Assembly (NCBI GenBank): GCA_032055545.1
Contig: DAMBQR010000012.1
Coordinates: 11,988-75,987 of the forward strand
Origin: Pseudescherichia sp032055545
GTDB taxonomy: Bacteria > Pseudomonadota > Gammaproteobacteria > Enterobacterales > Enterobacteriaceae
Direction of reading: 5' to 3'
DNA: 64,000 bases
Of the stretch, positions 41,494 to 50,648 are shown piece after piece. The position numbers and the translations under genes are program-made. The first letter of the stretch is position 1, and each line of letters starts with the position of its first letter. Under the pieces are notes generated by a model. The model had not been told where the DNA came from and made no database searches. It was given only the letters and a program-made list of their open reading frames with translations.

Positions 41494-43815
41494 ATGAAAG
41501 AGCAAAATCGTACTATCGGTATCAAACCCTATGGCGGTTCAGCGGGCGGTTGGGGAGCATTAAAAGCCGTAGCCGACGCAATACGTGGCCAGATGTCGGT
41601 GAAGCAGGACGTCATTGCCCTGTTCAAAGTTAATCAGCCACAAGGCTTCGACTGTCCGGGTTGCGCCTGGCCCGATCCACAGCACGCCTCCTCGTTTGAG
41701 TTTTGTGAAAACGGCGCCAAAGCCGTCTCCTGGGAAGCCACCAGCAAGCGTACCCCCCCCGAATTTTTTGCCGCCCATACCGTCAGCGAACTGTGGGAGC
41801 GTAACGCCTTTGAGCTGGAGGGAGAGGGCAGATTGACCCACCCGATGAAATACGACCCCGCCAGCGACACCTACCAGCCGATCGAATGGGACACCGCCTT
41901 TAGAGAAATTGGCGAGCACCTGCGTCGCTATGACGATCCCGACAGCGTCGAGTTTTACACCTCCGGCCGCGCCTCCAATGAAGCGGCGTTTCTCTGGCAG
42001 CTCTTCGCCCGCGAGTACGGCACCAACAACTTCCCTGACTGTTCGAACATGTGCCATGAGCCAACCAGCGTCGGCCTGCCGGAGTCCATCGGTGTCGGCA
42101 AAGGAACCGTTGAGCTGGAGGATTTTGACCACTGCGATCTGGTGCTCTGCATCGGCCATAACCCTGGCACGAACCATCCGCGAATGCTGGGTACGCTGCG
42201 GGAGGTCTCGAAACGTGGCGCAACCATCGTGGCCATCAACCCGCTACGCGAGCGGGGGCTGGAGCGCTTCACCTCGCCGCAAAGTCCTATCGAGATGCTC
42301 TCCTTAAGCTCCACCGAGCTGGCATCGACCTACTACAAGGTACGCGTCGGCGGCGATGCGGCGATGCTGAAAGGGGTGATGAAAATCCTGCTGGCGATGC
42401 ATGAGGAGGCAAAAGCCAACGGCGAACCTGGGGTGATCGACGAGGCGTTTATTCGCGACCACACCCAGGGGTTTGAGGCGCTCAAGGCCGACCTCGATGC
42501 TACCGAGTGGGCGCATATCCTCAAGGTCTCCGGTATGGAGCGCAAGGAGATCCAGCATGTTGCCCGCCTGTATGCCAACGCCGAGCGGACAATTATCTGC
42601 TACGGCATGGGTATCACCCAGCATCAGTACGGCACGCAAAATGTTCAGCAGATCGCTAACCTGCTGCTGATGCGCGGTAACATCGGTAAAAAAGGGGCTG
42701 GCATCTGCCCGCTGCGCGGCCACTCCAACGTGCAGGGCGATCGTACCGTCGGTATTACCGAGATCCCCTCTCAGTCGCTGCTGGACAGCATCGAGAAGGT
42801 TTTTGGCTTCAAGCCACCGCAGAAACACGGCCACGGTGCCGTCGCGGCCATTCAGGCGATGCGCGACGGCCACGCTAAGGCGCTGCTCTGCCTGGGGGGC
42901 AACCTGGCCGAGGCGATCTCCGATCCGCTGGTGACCTTCCCGGCGATGCGCAAGCTCGATCTGGTCGTGCATATGGCGACCAAGCTCAACCGTTCCCATC
43001 TGCTGCTGGGCAAGCATAACTATCTTCTGCCGGTGCTGGGCCGTACTGAACTGGATGTACAGGCCTCTGGCGAGCAGAGCATTACCGTTGAAGACTCTAT
43101 GTCAATGGTGCACGCCTCTCACGGCTCACTTAATCCGGCCTCGCCGCACCTGAAATCAGAACCGGCGCTGGTCGCCGGGCTGGCGAAGGCCACCCTGCCG
43201 AACACCGTCGTCAACTGGGACAGAATGGTGGGGGACTACAGCTTCATCCGTGATGCCATCGAGGCGACGATCCCCGGCTTTGACAACTTCAACGCGCGGG
43301 TAAAAAAGCCGGGTGGTTTCCGCCTGCGCAATACCGCATCCGAGCGGATCTGGAATACGCCTTCTGGCAAAGCCGAGTTTAAAATCATGCAGGGTATCAA
43401 TGAAGATCCGCGCTCGCTGAAGTGTCACGACCTGGTGTTGACCACGCTGCGCAGCCATGACCAGTACAACACCACGCTGTATGGTCTGAACGACCGCTAT
43501 CGCGGGGTGACCGGCAGACGGGACGTGCTGTTTATCAACCCCGATGAGGCCGAGAAGCGTAACCTGCGGGTGGGCGATCAGGTCAACATCACCGCGCTGG
43601 ATCATGAAGGGAACGCGACCGGGCGACGCATGCACAACCTGACCGTCGTCGTGATCGATATGGCGCCGGGTTCGGTAGGCGCCTACTATCCTGAAGCCAA
43701 CGTTATGGTGCCGTTAGACAGCCACGATACCAAAAGCGGGATCCCGGCGTATAAGAGTATCCCAATAGCGATGGAGCGCGTGGAGGCGGTCGCCACCTCC
43801 GGCGCGCTTCGCTAG
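41494..43815 (+). CDS. FdhF/YdeP family molybdopterin oxidoreductase
   Basis: 773 aa protein of the molybdopterin oxidoreductase superfamily, close to E. coli YdeP (acid resistance). Segments: GGSAGGWGALKAVADAIRGQ, FDCPGCAWPDPQHASSFEFCENGAKA, FYTSGRASNEAAFLWQLFAREYG, SNMCHEPTSVGLPESIGVGKGT and the C-terminal dinucleotide-binding part VLTTLRSHDQYNTTLYGLNDRYRG. The N-terminal cysteines are fewer than needed for the standard 4Fe-4S motif. The start at 41494 (MKEQN) has GGAG upstream. The physiological substrate is unknown. YdeP is under EvgA/AppY control in E. coli; next to the BluR system it could share stress regulation. Confidence 0.88.
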   Translation: MKEQNRTIGIKPYGGSAGGWGALKAVADAIRGQMSVKQDVIALFKVNQPQGFDCPGCAWPDPQHASSFEFCENGAKAVSWEATSKRTPPEFFAAHTVSELWERNAFELEGEGRLTHPMKYDPASDTYQPIEWDTAFREIGEHLRRYDDPDSVEFYTSGRASNEAAFLWQLFAREYGTNNFPDCSNMCHEPTSVGLPESIGVGKGTVELEDFDHCDLVLCIGHNPGTNHPRMLGTLREVSKRGATIVAINPLRERGLERFTSPQSPIEMLSLSSTELASTYYKVRVGGDAAMLKGVMKILLAMHEEAKANGEPGVIDEAFIRDHTQGFEALKADLDATEWAHILKVSGMERKEIQHVARLYANAERTIICYGMGITQHQYGTQNVQQIANLLLMRGNIGKKGAGICPLRGHSNVQGDRTVGITEIPSQSLLDSIEKVFGFKPPQKHGHGAVAAIQAMRDGHAKALLCLGGNLAEAISDPLVTFPAMRKLDLVVHMATKLNRSHLLLGKHNYLLPVLGRTELDVQASGEQSITVEDSMSMVHASHGSLNPASPHLKSEPALVAGLAKATLPNTVVNWDRMVGDYSFIRDAIEATIPGFDNFNARVKKPGGFRLRNTASERIWNTPSGKAEFKIMQGINEDPRSLKCHDLVLTTLRSHDQYNTTLYGLNDRYRGVTGRRDVLFINPDEAEKRNLRVGDQVNITALDHEGNATGRRMHNLTVVVIDMAPGSVGAYYPEANVMVPLDSHDTKSGIPAYKSIPIAMERVEAVATSGALR

Positions 43816-43829
43816 TCAACGTCCGCTAA

Positions 43830-45134
43830 TCAACTGCCCCAGCGGCTCCGCAGGTAGTTCACCGCCTGCTGAGCCTGGGGCTGATTGAGGTTATTCTCCC
43901 GGAACAGAATGGTGCCGCCGATCTCTGGTAGGGCATCGTTGAGATCCAGCTGCTTTTTCAACTCCGGCACGCCGCCGTTGACTGTCCAGTCCGGCTCGGC
44001 TTTCGACGGCTCGCCTACCTTATACAGCGCCACGCCAATATAGAGCCGCGTAGAGGTGGGTTTCACTACGTTTGCCCACCACTTCGCCAGCACATCATAA
44101 CGCGCGGCATCCCGCGAGAAGGGCCAGTAGATCTGCGGAGCAATATAATCCACGAGGCCTTTTTGCACCCACAGACGCGTATCGGCATAGGACTCATCAT
44201 AGGCCGCTGCGCCACGCGTATCGGAGCCGGCCGGATCGTGGGAGCGGTTGCGCCACACGCCGCTGGGACTCACGCCAAACTCTACGTTAGGGTTCAGCTG
44301 TTTAATGGTTCGCGACACCTGCTCGATCAGTTGCTGGGTATTGTTGCGCCGCCAGTCCGCCTTTGAGGCAAAGCCGCTGCCATATTTTTGATAGGTTTGA
44401 TTATCGTTAAGGGCAGAGCCGGGTGTCTCTGCATAGAAGTAGTCATCAAACTGCACGCCGTCTACCGGATAGTGGGCCACCACCTCAGCCACGATGCTGG
44501 TGATCCAGTCCCGCGCCTCGGGAATGCCGGGGTCAAGCACGTAGCGATCGCTGGAGGTGCGGATCCAGTCCCGGTGCAGCACAAACACGCTAGCCGGATT
44601 GAGCGGCAGGGTACGGTTCAGCTCGGCAACGGTACCGGGTTTGGTATTGGTAGAGACGCGGTAGGGGTTAAACCAGGCGTGCACCTTCATGCCGCGCTTG
44701 TGGGCCTCATCCAGCATAAACTGCAGCGGATCGTAGCCGGGATCGGTACCGATAGCGCCGGTGAGCATATCTGACCATGGCAGGATCTTTGAAGGCCAGA
44801 GCGCGGTCCCGTCAGGCTTTACCTGGAAAAAGACGGTATTAACCCCAAGGCGTTTCAGGTTATCCAGCTTATCCGTTAACGCCTTCTGCTGCTGGCTGAT
44901 GCGCAGCGCGGGGCTGGCGGTGACCGATGATGCCGGCGGCCAGTCGAGACGGGAGACCGTTGTCAGCCAGACGCCGCGCACCGGCTCATGACCCCGGGCG
45001 GAGCTATCCGGCAGGGGTTGCTTCGTGACGGGCGGAAGTGGGGTCACCAGCGATTTCGGTGGTTTAGAAGAGCAGCTGGCAAGTAAAAGCGCGCAGCCAA
45101 CCAGTGCGCCTAACCGTGTAATGTGTCGCGCCAT
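43830..45134 (-). CDS. digH: Peptidoglycan-linked glycosidase DigH (YddW), lipoprotein
   Basis: 434 aa lipoprotein: signal peptide with lipobox LLLASC at about residues 17-22. The GHL10 domain (residues 50-400) matches E. coli YddW: RGVWLTTVSRLDWPP, GVNTVFFQVKPDGTALWPS, LDEAHKRGMKVHAWFNPYRVS, DGVQFDDYFY and PQIYWPFSRDAARYD. DigH cuts the glycan of denuded peptidoglycan at the septum. Start 45134 has AAAGAG upstream. The small VF530-type gene is just upstream by 7 bp on the same strand. Confidence 0.94.
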   Translation of the reverse strand: MARHITRLGALVGCALLLASCSSKPPKSLVTPLPPVTKQPLPDSSARGHEPVRGVWLTTVSRLDWPPASSVTASPALRISQQQKALTDKLDNLKRLGVNTVFFQVKPDGTALWPSKILPWSDMLTGAIGTDPGYDPLQFMLDEAHKRGMKVHAWFNPYRVSTNTKPGTVAELNRTLPLNPASVFVLHRDWIRTSSDRYVLDPGIPEARDWITSIVAEVVAHYPVDGVQFDDYFYAETPGSALNDNQTYQKYGSGFASKADWRRNNTQQLIEQVSRTIKQLNPNVEFGVSPSGVWRNRSHDPAGSDTRGAAAYDESYADTRLWVQKGLVDYIAPQIYWPFSRDAARYDVLAKWWANVVKPTSTRLYIGVALYKVGEPSKAEPDWTVNGGVPELKKQLDLNDALPEIGGTILFRENNLNQPQAQQAVNYLRSRWGS

Positions 45135-45141
45135 CTCTTTT

Positions 45142-45429
45142 TCAGCTCTTATTCAGGCGGCTATTAGCCCATGGGTTTAAAGCAGGTTCGTCCTGTTTGA
45201 CCGGGACGACATCATCCAGTGAATCCAGATAGAGTGCTTCGACCTCCGCGCGCGCCCAGGGCGTTCGGCGCAAAAATTTGAGGCTCGATTTTACGCTGGG
45301 ATCGTTTTTAAAGCAGTTGATATTGATAAGCTTGCTTAGCTCACCCCAGCCATAGCGCGCCACGAGGGCATTCACCTGCATTTCAAGGGTTACGCCGTGC
45401 AAAGGGTCTTTGGATACGTGTGCAGTCAT
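45142..45429 (-). CDS. VF530 family DNA-binding protein
   Basis: 95 aa. DPLHGVTLEMQVNALVARYGWGELSKLININCF and SSLKFLRRTPWARAEVEALYL are the signature of the VF530 (DUF2132) fold, a small protein thought to bind DNA. It is 7 bp upstream of digH and transcribed together with it. The C-terminal 20 residues are not conserved. Confidence 0.88.
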   Translation of the reverse strand: MTAHVSKDPLHGVTLEMQVNALVARYGWGELSKLININCFKNDPSVKSSLKFLRRTPWARAEVEALYLDSLDDVVPVKQDEPALNPWANSRLNKS

Positions 45430-45498
45430 GACCAGTCCGATGGTTTAGGATGTGGTGATTAGCATAGCGGGCTGGCAATAAAAAGAAAGCGCTACTGC

Positions 45499-45528
45499 CT
45501 ATCTCAAAATAGTGAAACATTGAGATAG
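45499..45528. promoter_or_regulatory. 30-bp inverted repeat, copy 1, upstream of fic gene
   Basis: CTATCTCAA-N12-TTGAGATAG with perfect 9-bp arms. Together with the copy 49 bp downstream it forms a tandem operator. Confidence 0.8.
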
Positions 45529-45547
45529 ATTGATGCAGATGCTATAA

Positions 45548-45577
45548 CTATCTCAAAATGAGATTAAATTGAGATAG
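45548..45577. promoter_or_regulatory. 30-bp inverted repeat, copy 2, at the fic start codon
   Basis: Same 9-bp arms and same 12-base spacer length as copy 1; it ends 4 bp before the ATG at 45582 and so covers the ribosome-binding region. Binding here would block transcription or translation start. Confidence 0.8.
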
Positions 45578-45581
45578 TTTT

Positions 45582-46886
45582 ATGGCGATAAAAAAGATCC
45601 CGGCACTCGTTCCCTTTTCTCAGCTAAGCGGCAGGGACCTGGAAGCGTATCAGCATTATAGTCGGGTAACCGACGTTAAAGGACGCTATCTGCCGTTTGA
45701 AGAGTTTCAGTATCGAATCAAAAAAGGGGAAGACGTAACTATAGCCTGGACGTTGACTCGCCTGGCGCGTAACGCCGCGCTTCAGCGCATTGATTATCAC
45801 AATGAGGCTGGCGAGCTGGCTGGATTCAATATCACCCCTGCCATATATGAAGTGTGCGAGCTGGCGGATAAGCATGCAACGACGCTGGCACTGAATGAAC
45901 AGATCGAACGACTGCGTGGCGCCGGAGCCGAGTTAACTCAGCTGCGTTTTGAAGAGCCCATTACGAGTTCACAGCTTGAAGGCGCAAACACCACCACGCT
46001 GGTGGCGAGAAATATGCTTGAATCCGGACGCGCGCCGCGCACCGAGGATGAGCAGATGATTGCAGGCAATGCACGTTTGATGACGGAAATTCCTGACTTA
46101 ACAGAGGAACATCTTACGCTGGGTCTGATTCGAAAGCTGCACGCTATCGGTATGGGCGGCATTAATGACAAAAAATACCGACCAGGCGAATTCAGAGAGA
46201 CCGATGATGTCGTTATTGCTGATTATGACGGCAATATTGTTCATCAGCCACCGCGGGCAGTAGAGCTTGCGGCTCGGCTGCAAAATATTTGTGACTGGTT
46301 AAACGGTAAAGATCAATATATCCATCCCCTGATAAGAGCCTGCATCCTGCATTTTATGATTGCTCACGAGCATCCTTTCAGGGATGGGAATGGACGTACC
46401 AGCCGGGCGCTATTTTACTGGTTCATGCTAAAGAGTGGCTATGACGCCTTTAAATACATCTCAATCAGCCAGCTCCTGCACGCTGCACCGGTAAAATACG
46501 CCCATAGCTACCAGTACACCGAGACCGACGGTATGGATCTCACTTACTTTCTTGATTATCAGGCCAATACCGTTGGCCGGGCGCTCCGGGTATATCTTGA
46601 ACATATCGACACGATTACCAACAGAAGCGCAATGATCGATCGTCGGCTGTTTGAGTCTGGCGCGCTGAGACGGTTGACTACACGCCAGGTAACGCTGTTA
46701 AACGTCATGCTCTCGACGCCGGGAAAAGCGTATACCGCCGCAGACGTCAGCGAACTGTTAGGGGTATCGGATAACACGGCGCGAAACGATCTACGGGCGG
46801 TGGTTCGGGAAGGGTTTGCACTTGAGAAGAGAGCAAACGACCAAAAAACAGTTTATGTAGGCCTGCTCTCTGGCATGAGTAGCTGA
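45582..46886 (+). CDS. Fic domain AMPylase-like protein with C-terminal winged helix
   Basis: 434 aa. An inhibitory helix motif [ST]xxxE[GN] is present as TSSQLEGANT (residues about 125-135), the Fic core motif is HEHPFRDGNGRTSRALFYW (about 265-283; H, F, D-G-N-G, R all kept), so the enzyme should be active but self-inhibited (class II). The C terminus (about 365-430: RQVTLLNVMLSTPGKAYTAADVSELLGVSDNTARNDLRAV) is a winged helix-turn-helix. Fic enzymes transfer AMP to proteins. The winged helix and tandem repeats upstream suggest autoregulation. Target unknown. Not accompanied by a separate antitoxin gene. Confidence 0.92.
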   Translation: MAIKKIPALVPFSQLSGRDLEAYQHYSRVTDVKGRYLPFEEFQYRIKKGEDVTIAWTLTRLARNAALQRIDYHNEAGELAGFNITPAIYEVCELADKHATTLALNEQIERLRGAGAELTQLRFEEPITSSQLEGANTTTLVARNMLESGRAPRTEDEQMIAGNARLMTEIPDLTEEHLTLGLIRKLHAIGMGGINDKKYRPGEFRETDDVVIADYDGNIVHQPPRAVELAARLQNICDWLNGKDQYIHPLIRACILHFMIAHEHPFRDGNGRTSRALFYWFMLKSGYDAFKYISISQLLHAAPVKYAHSYQYTETDGMDLTYFLDYQANTVGRALRVYLEHIDTITNRSAMIDRRLFESGALRRLTTRQVTLLNVMLSTPGKAYTAADVSELLGVSDNTARNDLRAVVREGFALEKRANDQKTVYVGLLSGMSS

Positions 46887-46948
46887 AATCCGTACCCGGC
46901 ACGCATCTTGCTTTAATCACGGTATGTTTCTTCAGCGCAGGTACCAAC

Positions 46949-48166
46949 ATGCCTCTTTCTGCTCTCGATTTCGTGCTGGCCGCCCGACAAAGTGAAATTA
47001 GGGGTCTGCAACAGCTGCTGCAAATGAGCAAGCTGGTGGGTGCGGTGAGCCAGCTTATCCATGTCCTGCAGCGTGAGCGGGGCACGGCCAACATTTACCT
47101 CTGCTCGCAGGGCAACACCTGGGGCGAGAGGCTAAACAAGCAAGCATTTCAGGTTCAGCAGGCCGTGGAGGCGGTAGACAAGCAGCTGCTGGCTCTTGAT
47201 CTTGCCGGGCAGCCAATGGCAAACGCATCGCGGCTGTTCAGCCGCATCGCCACCGCCCTGCACAGCCTGGGCAACTTGCCTTCGTTGCGAAAGCAGGTTG
47301 CGGCGTTGAGCATTCAACAGCCCGAGGCCATGAGCTGCTATAGCGAAGCGATCCGCACCCATCTGGCGCTGATATTTGAAGCCGCCGACACATCAGGGGA
47401 TCCTACCGTCTCGCGCGCGCTGCTGGCGATGTTCAGCTTTATGCAGGGGAAAGAGCTGGCTGGCCAGGAGCGCGCCCTTGCGGCGGCAGGCTTTACCTCG
47501 CGGCATTTCGATCAGCACGCCCACCAGCAGCTGCTGGCGCTGATTGAGGGACAGGAGCGCTGCTTTCACACCTTCATGGAATTTGCCGATGAGCGCAGCC
47601 TTGCGCTGTGGCAAATGCAGCAGCGCACCGACAGCAGCGAGCTGGAGCGTTTCCGTCGTATCGCCTGCACCAGCGTAACGCCTTCCGGTGAGGCCATCGA
47701 TCTCGCGCTGCGTTGGTTCGATATTGCCACTGCGCGGATCGACGATATGAAAATGGTTGAGGATCGGCTGGAGGAGAGAGTGATGACCTGCTGCAAGCAG
47801 CGGATCCACGATGCACAACGCGCCGATGCACGCCAGCAGCAGGAGATTGCGCAGCTGCCGCAGCAGGATAGCCACTATGCGGCGCTGATCCCCCCTCAGC
47901 TCAGCCGCTCCGTGCTTGAGCTTATTGAACAGCAGTCTCGCCAGCTACAGGCCCGGGATGCCGAACTGAGCGAACTGCGCGCGACGCTTGCCGACCGTAA
48001 GCTAGTGGAGCGCGCCAAAGGTCTGTTGATGCAGCACCACGGCATGAGCGAGCCGCAGGCCCATAAGATCCTGCGCGATATGGCAATGAAGCAGAATAAA
48101 AAGCTGGCAGAGATTGCGGAAGCGATGCTCTCCGTGGCCGCGGTGATGAGTAAATCAGCGTCGTAA
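46949..48166 (+). CDS. nasR: Nitrate/nitrite-responsive antiterminator NasR
   Basis: 405 aa cytoplasmic regulator: N-terminal NIT nitrate-sensing helical domain (residues about 30-310; ISQLIHVLQRERGTANIYLCSQG-type P-box stretch) and C-terminal ANTAR RNA-binding domain (about 335-400: VERAKGLLMQHHGMSEPQAHKILRDMAMKQNKKLAEIAEAML). On binding nitrate or nitrite it binds the hexaloop hairpin in the nasF leader and prevents termination. It precedes the nas operon as in Klebsiella. Start at 46949 has a weak GCAGG site. Confidence 0.95.
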   Translation: MPLSALDFVLAARQSEIRGLQQLLQMSKLVGAVSQLIHVLQRERGTANIYLCSQGNTWGERLNKQAFQVQQAVEAVDKQLLALDLAGQPMANASRLFSRIATALHSLGNLPSLRKQVAALSIQQPEAMSCYSEAIRTHLALIFEAADTSGDPTVSRALLAMFSFMQGKELAGQERALAAAGFTSRHFDQHAHQQLLALIEGQERCFHTFMEFADERSLALWQMQQRTDSSELERFRRIACTSVTPSGEAIDLALRWFDIATARIDDMKMVEDRLEERVMTCCKQRIHDAQRADARQQQEIAQLPQQDSHYAALIPPQLSRSVLELIEQQSRQLQARDAELSELRATLADRKLVERAKGLLMQHHGMSEPQAHKILRDMAMKQNKKLAEIAEAMLSVAAVMSKSAS

Positions 48167-48181
48167 CGCTTTAGGAGTAGC

Positions 48182-48198
48182 TGCACCGCCAGTGTGCA
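48182..48198. promoter_or_regulatory. NtrC-binding enhancer upstream of nasF
   Basis: TGCAC-N7-GTGCA matches the NtrC palindrome at the ten key bases. A second GGTGCA half-site follows at 48215-48220. The pair lies about 90-120 bp upstream of the predicted sigma-54 start, the usual NtrC enhancer distance. Confidence 0.75.
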
Positions 48199-48282
48199 AA
48201 GTGCAAGCCGTGGCGGTGCAGGAAAATAGCTGCCTGCCATCGATTTGAACCTATCTCCCTGATTTTACCGGGCAGCAGAAGT

Positions 48283-48298
48283 TGGCACACATGCTGCA
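48283..48298 (+). promoter_or_regulatory. nasFp: Sigma-54 promoter of nasFEDCBA
   Basis: TGGCAC-N5-CTGCA: the GG of the -24 box (48284-48285) and the GC of the -12 box (48296-48297) are 12 bp apart as required. Transcription would begin near 48309, giving a leader of about 128 nt. Nitrogen limitation through NtrC is thus the first control layer. Confidence 0.88.
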
Positions 48299-48318
48299 TT
48301 ATCTAAAAAGCACATAGC

Positions 48319-48342
48319 GACTAGGCCAACGGCGGTTTAGTC
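48319..48342 (+). promoter_or_regulatory. NasR-target hexaloop hairpin in nasF leader
   Basis: GACTAGGCC and GGTTTAGTC pair (two G-U) around the 6-base loop AACGGC. This is the 1:2 stem-loop with a hexanucleotide loop that ANTAR proteins such as NasR recognise. It is located 10 nt after the predicted transcription start. Confidence 0.85.
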
Positions 48343-48358
48343 AGCGTTTCGGATAAAG

Positions 48359-48407
48359 GCGTCCGTTAGCGCTCAGGAGACTGAGCGCTAACTGGACGCT
48401 TTTTTTT
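48359..48407 (+). terminator. nasF leader attenuator (factor-independent terminator)
   Basis: GCGTCCGTTAGCGCTCAG and CTGAGCGCTAACTGGACGC make an almost perfect 18-bp stem with a GAGA loop, followed by T8. It ends 29 bp before the nasF start codon and is disabled when NasR binds the preceding hairpin. Confidence 0.93.
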
Positions 48408-48436
48408 GCGCATTTTTCACCCAACAGGAAGCCGCA

Positions 48437-49699
48437 ATGAAGCAAGACGATAACAACACCGGGGTGAGCCTCTCCCGCCGCCGATTTCTGGCAAACAGCG
48501 CGCTGCTGGGCGGCAGCATGATGCTACCGGGCTTTATGAACAGCGTCTGGGCGGCAGGCTCTGATGCACCCGAGAAAAAAGAGATCCGCGTGGGCTTTAT
48601 CCCCTTAACGGATTGCGCCTCGGTGGTGATGGCGGCGGTGAAGAAGTTTGATGAGAAGTACGGGATCAAAATCACCCTCAGCAAAGAGTCCAGCTGGGCC
48701 TCGGTACGCGACAAGCTGGTCTCCGGCGAGCTGGATGCGGCTCACGTGCTGTACGGTCTGGTGTATGGCCTGCAGCTCGGCGTCTCCGGTCCGCAGCATG
48801 ATATGGCGATGCTGATGACCCTTAACAATAACGGTCAGGCGATCACCCTCTCAAACCAGCTGAAAGAGGCAGGCGTGACCGATGCGGCCTCGCTGAAAAA
48901 AACCGTCGATGCCAGCCCGAAGGGAACCTACACCTTTGCCCAGACGTTTCCCACCGGCACGCATGCCATGTGGCTCTACTACTGGCTGGCCAACGCCGGG
49001 ATCCATCCATTTAACGACGTCCGCAACGTCGTGGTGCCACCGCCGCAGATGGTGATGAACATGAAGATTGGCAACATGAGCGGCTACTGCGTTGGCGAAC
49101 CCTGGAACCAGCGCGCCATTCTCGACGGGATTGGCTTTACCGCTGCGACAACCCAGGAGATTTGGCCCGATCATCCAGAGAAAATTCTTGGCACCACTTC
49201 CGCATGGGTGGCCGCCAATCCCAATACGGCCCGCGCCCTGACCGCGGCCGTGCTGGACGCCTCCCGCTGGATCGACAGCTCCGATGCGAACCGGATTGAG
49301 ACAGCGAAGGCCATCGCGGGGCGCGCCTACGTCAACACCTCCCCAGAGACCATTCAGGGGCGGATGCTTGGCGACTATGACAACGGGCTGGGCAAGAAAT
49401 GGAAAGACGCCCACGGCATGCGCTTCTTTAACGACGGCGCGGTGAACTATCCGTATCTCTCAGACGGCATGTGGTTTCTGACCCAGCACAGACGCTGGGG
49501 ACTTATCGATAGCGACCCGGACTATCTGGCCATCGCTAAGAAGATCAACCGCACCGACATCTATAAGCAGGCGGCGGCAGCAGCAGGGGGCATCAATCTG
49601 CCCACCAGCGATATGCGCAGCAGCACCCTGTTTGACGGCAAGGTGTGGGACGGCAGCAACCCCGCTGAGTACGCCAACAGTTTTGCGATGAAACGCTAA
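48437..49699 (+). CDS. nasF: Nitrate ABC transporter periplasmic binding protein NasF
   Basis: 420 aa NrtA/TauT-like receptor for nitrate/nitrite uptake. The N terminus carries a twin-arginine signal (SLSRRRFLANSALLGGSMML) so it is exported folded by Tat. Domain marks: IRVGFIPLTDCASVVMAAVKKF, WASVRDKLVSGELDAAHVLYG, GYCVGEPWNQRAI and FLTQHRRWGLIDSDPDYLAIA. First gene of the nas operon; ribosome site AGGAAG. Works with NasE and NasD encoded next. Confidence 0.95.
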   Translation: MKQDDNNTGVSLSRRRFLANSALLGGSMMLPGFMNSVWAAGSDAPEKKEIRVGFIPLTDCASVVMAAVKKFDEKYGIKITLSKESSWASVRDKLVSGELDAAHVLYGLVYGLQLGVSGPQHDMAMLMTLNNNGQAITLSNQLKEAGVTDAASLKKTVDASPKGTYTFAQTFPTGTHAMWLYYWLANAGIHPFNDVRNVVVPPPQMVMNMKIGNMSGYCVGEPWNQRAILDGIGFTAATTQEIWPDHPEKILGTTSAWVAANPNTARALTAAVLDASRWIDSSDANRIETAKAIAGRAYVNTSPETIQGRMLGDYDNGLGKKWKDAHGMRFFNDGAVNYPYLSDGMWFLTQHRRWGLIDSDPDYLAIAKKINRTDIYKQAAAAAGGINLPTSDMRSSTLFDGKVWDGSNPAEYANSFAMKR

Positions 49700-49713
49700 G
49701 TGAGGCCAACACT

Positions 49714-50634
49714 ATGAACACAAAAACTAACGCTGTTATAAACACGAATGTTGTTGCGCTGGCCGCCGAGCCGGAGAGCGCTGAGATCCTGCCCCTGAAG
49801 ACGGCGAGTCCGACGCCGCAGCCGGAGATGGCAAAATCCGCACCTGCGAATCCATTACGCGAAGCGCTACGCGGCGGACTAAAAAAAGCGGTGCCCGGAG
49901 TGCTGGGAGCGATTGTGCTGATTACCCTCTGGCAGATCGCCGCCCTGAGCAGCAACGGCTTTCCTACACCGCTGAAAACCTGGGAAGCGGCAAAGCTCAT
50001 CTTCGCCGAGCCATTTTATATCGCCGGGCCTAATGATATGGGCATCGGCTGGAACGTACTGGCCTCACTCAAACGCGTGGCGCTGGGCTTCGGCCTGGCG
50101 GCGCTGGTAGGGATCCCCCTCGGCTTTCTCATCGGCCGCTTTCACTTTATCGCCAACATGCTCAACCCGGTCATCGCCCTGCTGCGTCCGGTCAGCCCGC
50201 TGGCCTGGCTGCCGATTGGCCTGCTGCTGTTCCAGCGGGCAGAGCCAGCCTCGGCGTGGACCATCTTCATCTGTTCAATCTGGCCGATGATCCTCAACAC
50301 CGCCGAGGGGGTCATGCGTATTCCGCAGGACTATCTCAACGTGGCGCGGGTGCTGAAGCTGAGCGAGTTCACCGTGATGCGCAAAATCCTCTTTCCCGCC
50401 GTGCTCCCGCACATTCTGACCGGGGTTCGTCTGTCGATTGGTATCGCGTGGCTGGTGATCGTTGCAGCAGAGATGCTCACCGGCGGCGTGGGGATCGGTT
50501 TCTGGATCTGGAATGAGTGGAACAACCTCAATGTGGAAAACATCATCATCGCCATCCTGCTGATTGGCGTGGTGGGGATGCTGCTCGAGCAGGGGCTGAT
50601 GGCCATTGCTCGCCGCTTTAGCTACGGCAACTAA
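49714..50634 (+). CDS. nasE: Nitrate ABC transporter permease NasE
   Basis: 306 aa inner-membrane permease (NrtB/SsuC family). A hydrophilic N-terminal arm of about 55 residues is followed by six hydrophobic segments; the EAA-loop region is RIPQDYLNVARVLKLSEFTVMRKILFP. The C-terminal part GVGIGFWIWNEWNNLNVENI is family-typical. Follows nasF by 14 bp and precedes nasD by 14 bp. A likely homodimer. Confidence 0.93.
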   Translation: MNTKTNAVINTNVVALAAEPESAEILPLKTASPTPQPEMAKSAPANPLREALRGGLKKAVPGVLGAIVLITLWQIAALSSNGFPTPLKTWEAAKLIFAEPFYIAGPNDMGIGWNVLASLKRVALGFGLAALVGIPLGFLIGRFHFIANMLNPVIALLRPVSPLAWLPIGLLLFQRAEPASAWTIFICSIWPMILNTAEGVMRIPQDYLNVARVLKLSEFTVMRKILFPAVLPHILTGVRLSIGIAWLVIVAAEMLTGGVGIGFWIWNEWNNLNVENIIIAILLIGVVGMLLEQGLMAIARRFSYGN

Positions 50635-50648
50635 TTTGGGAGACAGGT

